Notes under the pieces: model-generated
The model's input: only the letters and a program-made list of their open reading frames with translations
Database searches by the model: none
Told to the model about the DNA's origin: nothing
Made by a program: the position numbers and the translations under genes
Shown: one piece after another, positions 49,301 to 58,354 of the stretch
How positions within the stretch are numbered: the first letter of the stretch is position 1
How the letters are laid out: every line of letters starts with the position of its first letter
DNA from: Lewinellaceae bacterium
GTDB lineage: Bacteria > Bacteroidota > Bacteroidia > Chitinophagales > Saprospiraceae
Length of the DNA stretch: 64,000 nucleotides
Assembly: GCA_016711435.1 (NCBI GenBank)
Contig: JADJSY010000028.1
Coordinates: 1-64,000 of the forward strand
Reading direction: 5' to 3'

Positions 49301-50653
49301 CTACCGCTCCACCACCACCTTCCGCACTACCTGCTCTCCCCCGCTCTGCACCCGCACAAAATACACCCCAGGCGCACTCCCCTGTAAATCAATACTTTCG
49401 TTCAAAAAAGCAGACTGGAAGTTTTTGTTCAGTACCGTCTGCCCCAGCACATTCAGCACCTGAACGGAGCCTTTCCGGGTTTGGCCGAACAAGGCGGAAA
49501 CCTGTACCATTCCACTGCTCGGATTGGGCGTGATCTGCACCGATGCGGCCCAGGATGGCGGTTCCGGCGCGCGCAGCACCCCGCATTCTTCCGGCGTCGG
49601 GTAAGGTTGATCGCAGGTCCAGATCGTATCTGCGTCGGCCAGGTATTGCTGAAAAATCGGATCGTCACAGGTTTCTCCTGCGATCGTGATGAGGCACTGG
49701 CCCAGGTAAGTGCCGTCACAGAGATAAAACCGGGTAAATTCAAAATCAGCGCCGATCACATAATCCAGCCCGATGACCGAGCCATTGTTCATCACAGTCA
49801 CGGCAGAGCCATAATTCGGCAAATTACAATCCGGGAATTGCCCCTGGTAAAAAGCCACCGTATCGCGCAGCCAGTCGAGGCAAAGCGGCTCAGTAGCGCA
49901 CTCGAAACTGTTGCTGCAACTGATTTCCTGGGTCAATTCATTGCCTGACACGCCCAGGAACTGTACGCCGCAACCTGTTTTCACGCGAAACTTCCAGCTC
50001 CGCTCAAAAATACAACCTGCCGGACAGTCGCCCCAGGCCACCGTGTAGGTCATTTCGACATCTCCAGTCAGGGTTTCCTGCAACTGAATATTGTTGCCAT
50101 CTCCGAAAATGCCATCCAGTTCGGCAAAATTGACGCCCGGAACATCCTCAAAAAGCGCTACCAGCGCAGTCGGATTCAGCCCCTTTTCGGATACAATGCT
50201 AAAAAAAATGGATGATCCAATCTGGAAACTGCCGTCATTCACCAGGTTGTATTGTGTAATTAATCCATCAAATGCGGTATTGCCGGTAGGAAATATCCCG
50301 TCTTCATATTTTTGAGCCCAGGTTTCGTTGGCATCCGCAGCAACTATAACACTGTACGGCCAGATGCTTGGAAAGGTGTGAATCGCCAGGCACTCCACCA
50401 CCGTATCGCGCTCCGGCAATTGCGTGGCATTGTACACTGCCAGCAACATGCTCATGGCCCGCTCGTACAGCACATCGGGAATCGCGACCGAATCCTGCCA
50501 TTGCGGGTTGTTTTGCATCATGCGCACGGCTAACTGCCGGGCGTCATTTTCATAAAATGCGCGCACGGCAGGCGGGGCATCACAGAGGTTCTGGGCACCG
50601 GCAGCGACAATACCAATGCACCAAAGCAATAAGGAAAGGAAGGTTGTTTTCAT
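49301..50653 (-). CDS. secreted protein with T9SS C-terminal sorting domain
   Basis: 450 residues. Signal peptide ends near AAGAQN. The main part has no recognised catalytic domain; it is rich in acidic residues and contains about twelve Cys (for example WGDCPAGCIFERSW, ISCSNSFECATEPLCLDW), suggesting an extracellular disulphide-bonded protein. The last 80 residues (VQITPNPSSGMVQVSAL, VQVLNVLGQTVLNKNF, APGVYFVRVQSGGEQVVRKV) are a standard type A T9SS sorting domain. The protein should be exported to the surface or medium. Confidence 0.85.
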   Translation of the reverse strand: MKTTFLSLLLWCIGIVAAGAQNLCDAPPAVRAFYENDARQLAVRMMQNNPQWQDSVAIPDVLYERAMSMLLAVYNATQLPERDTVVECLAIHTFPSIWPYSVIVAADANETWAQKYEDGIFPTGNTAFDGLITQYNLVNDGSFQIGSSIFFSIVSEKGLNPTALVALFEDVPGVNFAELDGIFGDGNNIQLQETLTGDVEMTYTVAWGDCPAGCIFERSWKFRVKTGCGVQFLGVSGNELTQEISCSNSFECATEPLCLDWLRDTVAFYQGQFPDCNLPNYGSAVTVMNNGSVIGLDYVIGADFEFTRFYLCDGTYLGQCLITIAGETCDDPIFQQYLADADTIWTCDQPYPTPEECGVLRAPEPPSWAASVQITPNPSSGMVQVSALFGQTRKGSVQVLNVLGQTVLNKNFQSAFLNESIDLQGSAPGVYFVRVQSGGEQVVRKVVVER

Positions 50654-50680
50654 GGCTATGTGTTTTTGTTTTAAAGACTA

Positions 50681-50823
50681 TCCTTATATTGTATCCCGAT
50701 TGAGCCGGGCGACCACGAGGGTCGCCCCTACCAAACCAAAACCTTTCCTGCATTGGATTCAAATCAATGACTGGGTAGGGGCGACCCTTGTGGTCGCCCA
50801 GATCAATCGGGATACATATAAGG
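50681..50823. repeat. palindrome of the GGGCGACC family
   Basis: Arms CCTTATATTGTATCCCGATT ... GGGCGACCACGAGGGTCGCC and the mirror, with a loop CCAAAACCTTTCCTGCATTG. Half copy at 21130-21200. It lies upstream of the 49301-50653 gene. 50824-50974 that follows shows nothing recognisable. Confidence 0.8.
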
Positions 50824-50974
50824 GTAGTCATATTTGTGTTTGTGTCTTCGAAACTTAGATTCAGGAATGTTTGCAGCGCTGCCGCCGACAGGAGAAGTTC
50901 TTACCCCACAGACAGTGGAGCCAAGGGCGAGCGTTGAGCCGCAGGCGCATTTTTAGAAAACTATAACACTTGAC

Positions 50975-51100
50975 GTGTTTGGTGTATAGTGTTTAGTGTT
51001 TGGGGCGCTCCGCCCTTGGCAACAGTGTGGGGGTTTAGACCCTTGCTCACTGTCGCCAAGGGCGGAGCGCCCTAAACACCAAACACTACACACCAAAAAC
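50975..51100. repeat. palindrome ending at the htpG stop codon
   Basis: GTGTTTGGTGTATAGTGTTT, then GGGGCGCTCCGCCCTTGGC, mirrored; loop about 30 bases. The right end touches the htpG stop (51100-51102). Probable terminator of htpG. Confidence 0.8.
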
Positions 51101-52971
51101 TAAATTTTCCCCAGCGTCGCCTGCACAAACCCCGTCAGCGCTTCGCCGCGCAGCATACCCTGTTGCAGCAGGGCCAGGTTGAGCAGGTATTTCGACATCT
51201 GCTCTTTTTCCGCAGACTCGCTGATTTTCAATAACTTATTGACGATAATCGGGTGATTGGTGTTGACCACCACATTGTAACTGTCCGGAAAATCGCCCAT
51301 GCCACCCATGCCCTGCATACTTTGCATTTCCTTCAGACGGCGCATAAATTCGGGGCGGGTAATGAGCACCGGCGCGTCGTCGGGCGCCAATGGCGACAAA
51401 GTGACGGAAGCGCCGACCTGCCCTTTGACAGCCGTTTCAAACAGCGACTTCACGTCGTTTTGTTCGGCTTCCGAAAGGATGGACTCGCGTTTTTCGTCCT
51501 TTTGAACTAAGTTGTCTAAGGTCTCGGAATCGACCCGGACGAATACCAGGCCCAGTTGGCCTTGCTGGTATTCGATGTGCTGAATCCAGTGGTTGTCGAG
51601 CACCGTTTCGAGGCGCAGGACATCATAACCCCGGCCGGTTGCGGCAGTAATCTGTGCATTGTGGGCTTCCGGGTCGTTGGTGTAGATGACCACCACTTTC
51701 CCGTGTTTGTCCGTCTGGTTGGTTTTGATTTTTTCCTTGTACTCGTCGAGCAGGAAGAAAGCGCCCTGTGTGTTTTCCACGAGGGTAAAATTCATGGCGC
51801 GTTCTTCAAATTTTTTATCCGAAATCACGCCGTATTTCACAAAAACACCCAGATCGCGCCATTTTTGTTCGTAGGAAGGGCGGTCGTTTTTGAACAGCTC
51901 GTTCAGTTTGTCCGCCACCTTGCGGGTGATGTACTCGCTGATTTTTTTCACATTGCCATCAGCCTGCAGGTAAGAGCGGGAGACATTCAAGGGAATATCC
52001 GGCGAGTCGATGACGCCGTGCAGCAAAAGCAGCCATTCGGGTACGATGTCGCGCACGTCGTCGGTCACAAAAACCTGGTTGGAATACAGGTGAATTTTAT
52101 TGCGCGTCACCTCCATCGCATTGCCGAGTTTGGGGAAATACAGCACGCCGGTCAGGTTGAACGGGTAGTCGATATTGAGGTGTATCCAGAACATCGGCTC
52201 CGGCGCCATTGGGTGTGTCTGGCGGTAAAAGGCTAAGTAATCGGCATCTTGCAGGTCAACCGGCTGCTTTTTCCAGATGGGGTTCGTGTCGTTAATTATA
52301 TTCGGAACCTCCGTGCTTTCTTCTTTTTGCTCCTCGCCTTCGCCGACAGTTTTGTATTCGGTTTTGGTACCGAACTGGATCGGAATGGGCAGGAATTTGC
52401 AGTATTTTTCCAGCAAACCTTCGAGGCGGTGCTGGTCGAGGAAACTGTTATTTTCCTCGTTGATGTATAAAATCACGTCTGTTCCGCGCTCCTCTTTTTC
52501 CACCGTTTCAATGCTGAAAGAAGGGTCGCCGGCACAGGTCCAGCGCACGGCTTCAGCGCCTTCCTGCCAGGAGCGGGTCACTACTTCCACTTTGTCGGCC
52601 ACCATAAAAGCCGAATAGAAGCCAAGGCCGAAATGGCCGATAATACTGTTGTCTTTGTATTTTTCCAGAAACTCGCCCGCACTGGAAAAAGCGATCTGGT
52701 TGAGGTATTTCTGCACCTCATCCGAAGTCATGCCGATGCCGCGGTCGCGGATAATGATACGTTTTGCATCACTTTCACAAATTACTTCGATATGCGTATC
52801 GCCGATTTCGCCTTTCACTTCGCCGCTGCGGGCCAGTGCCTGTAGTTTGGTGGTAGCATCTACGGCATTGGATACCAGTTCGCGCAGGAAAATCTCGTGA
52901 TCGGAATACAGAAATTTTTTAATGATGGGAAAAATGTTCTCGGTCTGGACGGAGATCGTACCTGTTTGCAT
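51100..52971 (-). CDS. htpG: molecular chaperone HtpG (Hsp90)
   Basis: 623 residues. Cytoplasmic ATP-dependent chaperone. GHKL ATPase at the N-terminus: ELVSNAVDATTKLQALA, IIIRDRGIGMTSDEV, IGHFGLGFYSAFMVADKV. The middle domain carries the conserved RGVVDS-type region as LLLHGVIDSPDIPLNVSRSY with the catalytic-loop Arg, and the C-terminal dimerisation domain ends SKYLLNLALLQQGML. Length is normal. It stands alone; the region upstream has remnants of GAGGAATGAGGGATG repeats. Confidence 0.96.
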   Translation of the reverse strand: MQTGTISVQTENIFPIIKKFLYSDHEIFLRELVSNAVDATTKLQALARSGEVKGEIGDTHIEVICESDAKRIIIRDRGIGMTSDEVQKYLNQIAFSSAGEFLEKYKDNSIIGHFGLGFYSAFMVADKVEVVTRSWQEGAEAVRWTCAGDPSFSIETVEKEERGTDVILYINEENNSFLDQHRLEGLLEKYCKFLPIPIQFGTKTEYKTVGEGEEQKEESTEVPNIINDTNPIWKKQPVDLQDADYLAFYRQTHPMAPEPMFWIHLNIDYPFNLTGVLYFPKLGNAMEVTRNKIHLYSNQVFVTDDVRDIVPEWLLLLHGVIDSPDIPLNVSRSYLQADGNVKKISEYITRKVADKLNELFKNDRPSYEQKWRDLGVFVKYGVISDKKFEERAMNFTLVENTQGAFFLLDEYKEKIKTNQTDKHGKVVVIYTNDPEAHNAQITAATGRGYDVLRLETVLDNHWIQHIEYQQGQLGLVFVRVDSETLDNLVQKDEKRESILSEAEQNDVKSLFETAVKGQVGASVTLSPLAPDDAPVLITRPEFMRRLKEMQSMQGMGGMGDFPDSYNVVVNTNHPIIVNKLLKISESAEKEQMSKYLLNLALLQQGMLRGEALTGFVQATLGKI

Positions 52972-53573
52972 ATTCTTTCAGTTTAGAGTAGTTTAAATAT
53001 CAGGGATGAGGGATGAGGAATGAGGGATGTACGCGCTCAATAATGATAGTCATCCTGTAACTAATCGGGAATGAGGAATGGACGCGCTCAGTAATCAAGG
53101 TCATCTCATAATCCTGTAAATCATGGTCAAGACAATCATGGTCAAATGGTCAATCAAGGTACGTGCCACCCCCGAAAAAACTGCCAAAATGACGTTGAAG
53201 CCTCAAAAACCTGTCAACAATGGATACTTTCATTTCAGGCATTTTTTCACAAGCGAACTTTTGTCCGAAATAAGCAAAATGAGTGACGAATTTGGCATAG
53301 TAGTTGCCTTTGATATGTCTTGTGTTGCGCTCCTAACAATTTATTTTGGAGAAGTACGTGACTTTAAAAAAAGAAACGGTCTTAAATCCGTTAAAAAATT
53401 AGGGTCGAATGCGACCTTAAGCCCGTGGGCGAGGGACCAGTCCATTTTTGGGGGGTAGGGCTGGTCTCCTCACCACATTTTTTGGTGGGTGGGAATATTT
53501 TATTCCTGCCACTCCGAATTATAGAGTCCGTATGTCATTCTGACAACATAACTTTGTTGCATCCCGCAACTGT
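52972..53573 (+). promoter_or_regulatory. gene-poor region with -7 element (53549-53556)
   Basis: 602 bases. 52999-53110 holds repeat words GGGATGAGGAATG and two near-copies of GACGCGCTCAGTAAT/GTACGCGCTCAATAAT. A 111-codon frame at 53123-53458 has no family and poor composition. TAACTTTG at 53549-53556 fits TAnnTTTG and is 18 bases from ATG 53574. Confidence 0.5.
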
Positions 53574-54692
53574 ATGTACCGACTGCTCCTGTTTTCCACT
53601 TTTTTCTGCATCTTCCTGGCCTGCGCTAAACCCGCAAGGCAACCCGTCATTTCTTTTTACTACTGGAAAACGAGCGTGGAACCCGGTGTGTTGCTGGGCG
53701 AACCGCTCCTTCGTTTCAGTCCCGCAGAAGCGCCGATTTTTCTCCATTTTCTGGATGTGGATTATAGTGCGGGATACGACGGTCCTGTGCCGATAGGAGA
53801 ATTGCGCATGGAAACCGTAGCGGTCGAACGCCCGGTCGTGCCTGTGGTGTTTATTACCAACAGGCTGTTTATGCAAAGCAGGCCCGAACAGGTGGATTCC
53901 CTCGCGGCCAAAGTGGCCCGTAAAATCCGGCAGCGCCTGGATGACCTGGCTGAAAAAGCCCGCTGGAAAGCCCTCGAGCAGGCCGACGATGTTACCCGCG
54001 CGCAAATCGAATCCCATCGCGACAGTTTTGCGGAGGACTGGATACAACGTTTCGTTCCCGAAATCCAGATCGACTGCGACTGGACGCCGGGAACCCGCGC
54101 CGCTTATTTCCATTTTCTGGAGGCCTTTAAAAAACAGGAGATCGCACAAGGTCGAACGCTCAGTTGCACGGTGCGGCTGCACCAGTTCCGCGAACGCAAA
54201 GAAAACGGCATTCCGCCGGTGCAACGTGGCACTTTGATGTGCTACAACATGGCTAATCCGCAGGACACTGCAGTTCAAAACGCTATTTTCGACCTGTCTT
54301 TGCTGAAAGGTTATATAGAAGACCAGCCCGGTTATCCTTTGCCGCTGGATATAGCGCTGCCCGTATTCAGTTGGGGTGCCTGGTTTCGCAGCGGGGAATT
54401 TCGCGGCCTGCTCTCGGGCTGGGATGCCGAATTGCTCGACGATACCACCAATTTCTACTCACTGGGAAATAACCTGTATCGATTGCGCCGCGACACGGTC
54501 TGGGCCGGAGATTACCTGCGGGAAGGCGACCTGGTGCGGCTCGATGCCCCGGCCGAAGATGATCTGCTCGCTTCCAAATCGCTCTTGCAACCCTTGTTCG
54601 GCGCCGATAGCCGACTCCTTTTCTTCGACTGGGACACCACTAAAATAGCCCAATATGAAAGACTTATTCCTCAGATGCGCGCTGATTATTAG
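53574..54692 (+). CDS. lipoprotein of unknown function, paired with 54655
   Basis: 372 residues with lipobox (FCIFLAC, Cys at about 17). It opens with VISFYYWKTSVEP and continues with alternating strand/helix segments of TIM-barrel appearance: IFLHFLDVDYSAGYDG, VVPVVFITNRLF, VPEIQIDCDWTPGTRAAYFH, TVRLHQFRERKENGIPPVQR, RGTLMCYNMANPQDT. These resemble glycoside-hydrolase-like surface lipoproteins of Bacteroidota, but I see no proven catalytic pair; Asp residues at IQIDCDW are candidates. It overlaps the next gene by 38 bases and belongs with it. Confidence 0.75.
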   Translation: MYRLLLFSTFFCIFLACAKPARQPVISFYYWKTSVEPGVLLGEPLLRFSPAEAPIFLHFLDVDYSAGYDGPVPIGELRMETVAVERPVVPVVFITNRLFMQSRPEQVDSLAAKVARKIRQRLDDLAEKARWKALEQADDVTRAQIESHRDSFAEDWIQRFVPEIQIDCDWTPGTRAAYFHFLEAFKKQEIAQGRTLSCTVRLHQFRERKENGIPPVQRGTLMCYNMANPQDTAVQNAIFDLSLLKGYIEDQPGYPLPLDIALPVFSWGAWFRSGEFRGLLSGWDAELLDDTTNFYSLGNNLYRLRRDTVWAGDYLREGDLVRLDAPAEDDLLASKSLLQPLFGADSRLLFFDWDTTKIAQYERLIPQMRADY

Positions 54693-56355
54693 CGTTTTAG
54701 TGGCTATCACCCCCTGCAACCGAATCCATTCCTGTTTTTCTGAGCCGGGATGGGGTGATACGCGTATGGTGTTTTTCAACCCCGAACTCGGTGAGGACAG
54801 CACCGGATTGAAGCCATTTTTCTATTCCTATTATTACTTGTTCCCCAACGATTACGACGGCTATACTTCTTTGGGCCAGGACAATACCATCAATGATTAC
54901 CGCCGCAATTGCCGGGAATGGCAGGCGTATCTGGGCGGAAAAATAGATCTGGAAGATATTTACAAAGTCATTTACGGCAGCTCCGCCGACTCGTTCGCTA
55001 CGGCTTTAAAAACGCAGACGCTGGGCGACTTTCTGCCGGGTAATACTTTTTTGAAAGCCCTGCAAAAACCGGCGAACGCCGCCGCGTTAAAGTATCTTGA
55101 TTTTGCCAAACGCTTCGAATTTCAACAATTTGAATCGGCGAGCGACCCCTGGGAAGAGCCGCGTTATTACCAGAACGGGTTCCGGCAGGACAGTGTTATG
55201 CTCGATCGGCTGGCTCAAAAATCGGTACAGGAACTGGAAAAGGCGTCCGATCCGTTTTTGCGGCAACGCTGGGCTTACCAGCGCATCAATATCCTGTATT
55301 ACAAAGGTGGGAAAGGTGTGCCGGATTCTTTGTCGCAAACGTTTGCCAAATATTTCGATCTGAAACGCGACAAAACGGTGCTCCTTCCCTGGGCTTTACT
55401 AAAAGTAGCAGAACTGAATCCGAACTTGGAGATGGCCAATTACCAACTGGCGCTCGTGTTCGAACGCTGCCAGAGCAAACGCCTGCGCGCCATCCAACTT
55501 TTTGCGTCCAAATCGACGGAAAAAACATTGCCGTACGCCCGCAATGGGCAGGAAAAATCTACGATCCTGACCCTTCGCGCCATCCAGAATCCGGGTAGAG
55601 GCTTGTCGGAATTAAAACGGATCGCCCGGCTCGATCCGAAAAGCGCCTACCTTCCTTTGCTGCTCACACGCGAGATCAACAAGGTGGAAGACTGGTTGCT
55701 GACACGCAAAATGACCGGCCAGGAAGCCTGGCATTCATTCGAGCCGGACTACGATTGGGATGAAAATTACGACCGGAAAATGGATCGCTGGCGCCGCATC
55801 AACGCCGAAAAAGACCGGCAATATTTGCATGAACTGCGCTCGGTGGTAGCTCAAATGGCAGCAAAACTACAGCGCAAACCGAAACTGGCGCCTTTTCTCC
55901 AACTGGCGTTGGCGCATCTGTACTACATGGAGCAGCGCTACCCGGATGCCTGGCGTACGTTGCAGGCCATGCGAACGGGCAATAACGCCCACTGGCAATT
56001 ACAGAAGAATATTCAGGAACTCCTGCTGTTGCCGCAACAGGCCGATGTGCGCCGACCTGCCGTTCAGGCATCTCTTTACAAACGACTGCATCACATTCGG
56101 GAAAATGCGATGTTGCTCAGCGAACCTGCCAGGCAATTGAGCCGCATTTATCTCGCGCTCAGCCACGCTTTTTTGGCTAAAAATGACATCGTAACGGCGG
56201 GACTTTTTTTCGGCCGCGCTTCCCGACATACCGCAACCCGTGTGGAAGAATGGTGGACCAGCGCAGATGCCATCGGGTTTTACGATAACCTGGCTTCCAT
56301 GAAAGACCTGGAAGCGCTGGAACGCTTGTTGCAGAAAAAGAAAAACGCCCTTTGA
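54655..56355 (+). CDS. TPR-type envelope protein paired with 53574, N-terminal part (frameshifted)
   Basis: 566 residues, continuing after a shift to 57163 (about 840 residues in all). N-terminal signal segment (LFLRCALIISVLVAITP, followed by CNRIHSCFSEPGWGD, possibly a lipobox). A conserved-looking first domain (FFYSYYYLFPNDYDGYTSLG) precedes long helical repeats (YLPLLLTREINKVEDWLL, PFLQLALAHLYYMEQRYPDA). At 56341-56345 a run of five A should be four: then KKKTPFEKWITEPYQKTEL is continuous. Overlap with the lipoprotein gene indicates translational coupling. Function unknown; the pair may be a surface assembly. Confidence 0.72.
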   Translation: MKDLFLRCALIISVLVAITPCNRIHSCFSEPGWGDTRMVFFNPELGEDSTGLKPFFYSYYYLFPNDYDGYTSLGQDNTINDYRRNCREWQAYLGGKIDLEDIYKVIYGSSADSFATALKTQTLGDFLPGNTFLKALQKPANAAALKYLDFAKRFEFQQFESASDPWEEPRYYQNGFRQDSVMLDRLAQKSVQELEKASDPFLRQRWAYQRINILYYKGGKGVPDSLSQTFAKYFDLKRDKTVLLPWALLKVAELNPNLEMANYQLALVFERCQSKRLRAIQLFASKSTEKTLPYARNGQEKSTILTLRAIQNPGRGLSELKRIARLDPKSAYLPLLLTREINKVEDWLLTRKMTGQEAWHSFEPDYDWDENYDRKMDRWRRINAEKDRQYLHELRSVVAQMAAKLQRKPKLAPFLQLALAHLYYMEQRYPDAWRTLQAMRTGNNAHWQLQKNIQELLLLPQQADVRRPAVQASLYKRLHHIRENAMLLSEPARQLSRIYLALSHAFLAKNDIVTAGLFFGRASRHTATRVEEWWTSADAIGFYDNLASMKDLEALERLLQKKKNAL

Positions 56356-57163
56356 AAAATGGATAACGGAGCCGTATCAAAAAACGGAACTCGACGGGTA
56401 TTACAGCGAATGGTCGTACTACGATACGGAAGCCGATAAACCTGTTCCCGTTGTGACAGCCGACGCACTGCACGAACTGATGGGCACTTTCGCCATGCGC
56501 GACGGCAATCTCAGACGCGCGGCCACAGCATTCGGGAAAATAGATACCGCTTACTGGAACCGATATTACGGCGTGTGGTCGGTGGATATTTGCGGTTCCA
56601 CTCAATTCATTGCCGCCGACTCCCTGCCGCCCCTGCCCGATAACAACAAATACCGGATTGCCAAAAAAATGCTGGATTTACAACAGGAAGCCATCCGAAA
56701 CCCCGCCAAACGCGCGGAAAATTACTACTTGCTGGGCAATGCCTGGTTTCACTGCTCCTACTGGGGCTGCGCCGACGGCATATTGACACTTCATTCCAGC
56801 AGCTCCGAAACGGATGGCCCCGATCCGTATCGCCGTGGGCCGACGTATTTAACTTCCCGGCCTAATCTTGCACGTTACGGACATATGTATTACCGCTGTA
56901 CCTGTGCGGCGGCCTATTTCCGAAAATCACTGGCTGCACGACCCAACCGGGAACTGGCAGCCCGCGCTTTTTATATGCTGGCCGAATGCGACCGCCGCGA
57001 TCGCTGGATGCGTATACGCCGGGGTCAAAATACTTCGCAGGAAGAAGGCGGCGTGACATCTCCCATGTTCAAAACCTGGGCGAAACGATACGGGAAAACG
57101 GCGGCTTACGCGGAATGCCTGGACGCGTGTCCGGATTTGAAGGTCTATCTGGGAGTGAAGTAA
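56345..57163 (+). CDS. TPR-type envelope protein, C-terminal part
   Basis: About 270 residues that complete the protein of 54655 once one A is dropped at 56341-56345. It contains LHELMGTFAMRDGNLRRAAT, VDICGSTQFIA, a helical AYFRKSLAARPNRELAARAF and ends ECLDACPDLKVYLGVK. The first usable ATG at 56453+ is internal. The stop lies 18 bases inside the apparent convergent phosphatase frame, which itself is probably misread there. Confidence 0.65.
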   Translation, partial: TPFEKWITEPYQKTELDGYYSEWSYYDTEADKPVPVVTADALHELMGTFAMRDGNLRRAATAFGKIDTAYWNRYYGVWSVDICGSTQFIAADSLPPLPDNNKYRIAKKMLDLQQEAIRNPAKRAENYYLLGNAWFHCSYWGCADGILTLHSSSSETDGPDPYRRGPTYLTSRPNLARYGHMYYRCTCAAAYFRKSLAARPNRELAARAFYMLAECDRRDRWMRIRRGQNTSQEEGGVTSPMFKTWAKRYGKTAAYAECLDACPDLKVYLGVK

Positions 57164-58344
57164 TGAGGCCTAAACCCCCGCCGCCGGCAGTCAATTCTAT
57201 TTCTCCGAGCAGCGTTACACCCGAACAAGTCCCTCATTTTCACATAAATTTCCGTGTTGTCATACAAGCCGCCGAACAGTTCGGCGCCTGGTCCGAATGC
57301 AAATACCGGAACCATTGATGCTGTGTGATTACCTGTGTTGAAATCGAGGTCGACGTTGTCGGGCGTATTGCTTTGTTCGAGTGTCATGCCGCCTGTTTCG
57401 TGATCGGCAGTGACGATGACCAGTGTCTCGCCGTCTCTTTGGGCGAAACGGAGTATTTCTCCGATAGCATTGTCGAAATCGAGCATTTCGCGCACTGCTT
57501 CCGGACCTTTTTTCGCATGACAGGCCCAGTCAATCTGGGAACCTTCCAGCATCAGGAAAAAACCTTTTTCACTTCGTTTTTTTAAAAAAGTAGTCGCTAA
57601 GCGCGCGGCCAGGGGCAGGTAAGTGCGGCCCTCAGTAGCAGACGCCGGCTCTTTTTCGGCAGCAAACCACATAAAAGGGTTGGCAGGATCGGGGCGAACT
57701 TCGGACAAGGATTGTTTGGTAAAATCAGAGATTACCACCCCTTTTTGCGCCAGTTCCTTGTAAATATCCCGCTGGTCGGTTTTGCGCTGGTTGAAATATT
57801 GCATCCCGCCGCCGATCGACAAATCCACTTCCGTATCTGCAAAAAAAGTAGCGATGTTCTCCGACTCGCCCCGGTCTGCCACGTGTGCAATGAAGGATGC
57901 CGGTGTGGCGTGTGTAAGGCTCGATGAAGCCACCAGACCCACTGCTTTTCCCTCTTTTTTAGCCTGTTCAAGAATTGTCAGGCAGGGTTTTTTCTTGGTG
58001 GTTACACCGATATAGCCGTTGTTGGTTTTGCAGCCGCAGGAAAAAGCGGTAGCGCCTGCCGCCGAATCGGTGATCAGTTGCCTGGCAGAATGTGTCAGGA
58101 TCAGGCCGGTTATGGGAAATTTTTCCAGCTGGAGCGAATTTCCGTTCGCATACAGGCCGGCGGTGATTTGCGCCAGCCCCATACCATCACCGATGAGCAA
58201 AATGATGTTTTTGGGTTTAGCGCCGGTGTAGGTGTTGCTAACCGGGATATTTTCAACCAGTGTTTCCTTACCGGTTGTCAGGTACGATGCGCCCATAAAA
58301 AGCGTACTGATCAAGGCTGTAACGCTCAAAAAAAATGTTTTCAT
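57145..58344 (-). CDS. alkaline phosphatase
   Basis: 399 residues from ATG 58344 (the frame opens at 58386 inside the previous gene). Signal peptide MKTFFLSVTALISTLFMGAS. Phosphatase signatures: IILLIGDGMGLAQI (metal Asp), ITDSAAGATAFSCGCKT (nucleophilic Ser), THATPASFIAHVADR, MLEGSQIDWACHAKK, VTADHETGG, and the last His in GNHTASMVPVFAFG. It releases phosphate in the periplasm. The last 25 residues after MRDLFG (CNAARRNRIDCRRRG) are unlike the family; one more G at 57220-57222 would give a stop at 57215. It follows the aminopeptidase gene by 10 bases. Confidence 0.92.
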   Translation of the reverse strand: MKTFFLSVTALISTLFMGASYLTTGKETLVENIPVSNTYTGAKPKNIILLIGDGMGLAQITAGLYANGNSLQLEKFPITGLILTHSARQLITDSAAGATAFSCGCKTNNGYIGVTTKKKPCLTILEQAKKEGKAVGLVASSSLTHATPASFIAHVADRGESENIATFFADTEVDLSIGGGMQYFNQRKTDQRDIYKELAQKGVVISDFTKQSLSEVRPDPANPFMWFAAEKEPASATEGRTYLPLAARLATTFLKKRSEKGFFLMLEGSQIDWACHAKKGPEAVREMLDFDNAIGEILRFAQRDGETLVIVTADHETGGMTLEQSNTPDNVDLDFNTGNHTASMVPVFAFGPGAELFGGLYDNTEIYVKMRDLFGCNAARRNRIDCRRRGFRPHYFTPR

Positions 58345-58354
58345 ACGGGAAGAT

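Noticed and set aside
53123..53458. 111-codon open frame on the + strand upstream of the lipoprotein gene
   Set aside because: No recognisable domain, odd composition with repeats in its first part, and no promoter; treated as chance.
53535..54278. 247-codon minus-strand frame
   Set aside because: Shadow of the 53574-54692 lipoprotein gene, which has a signal peptide, lipobox and promoter.
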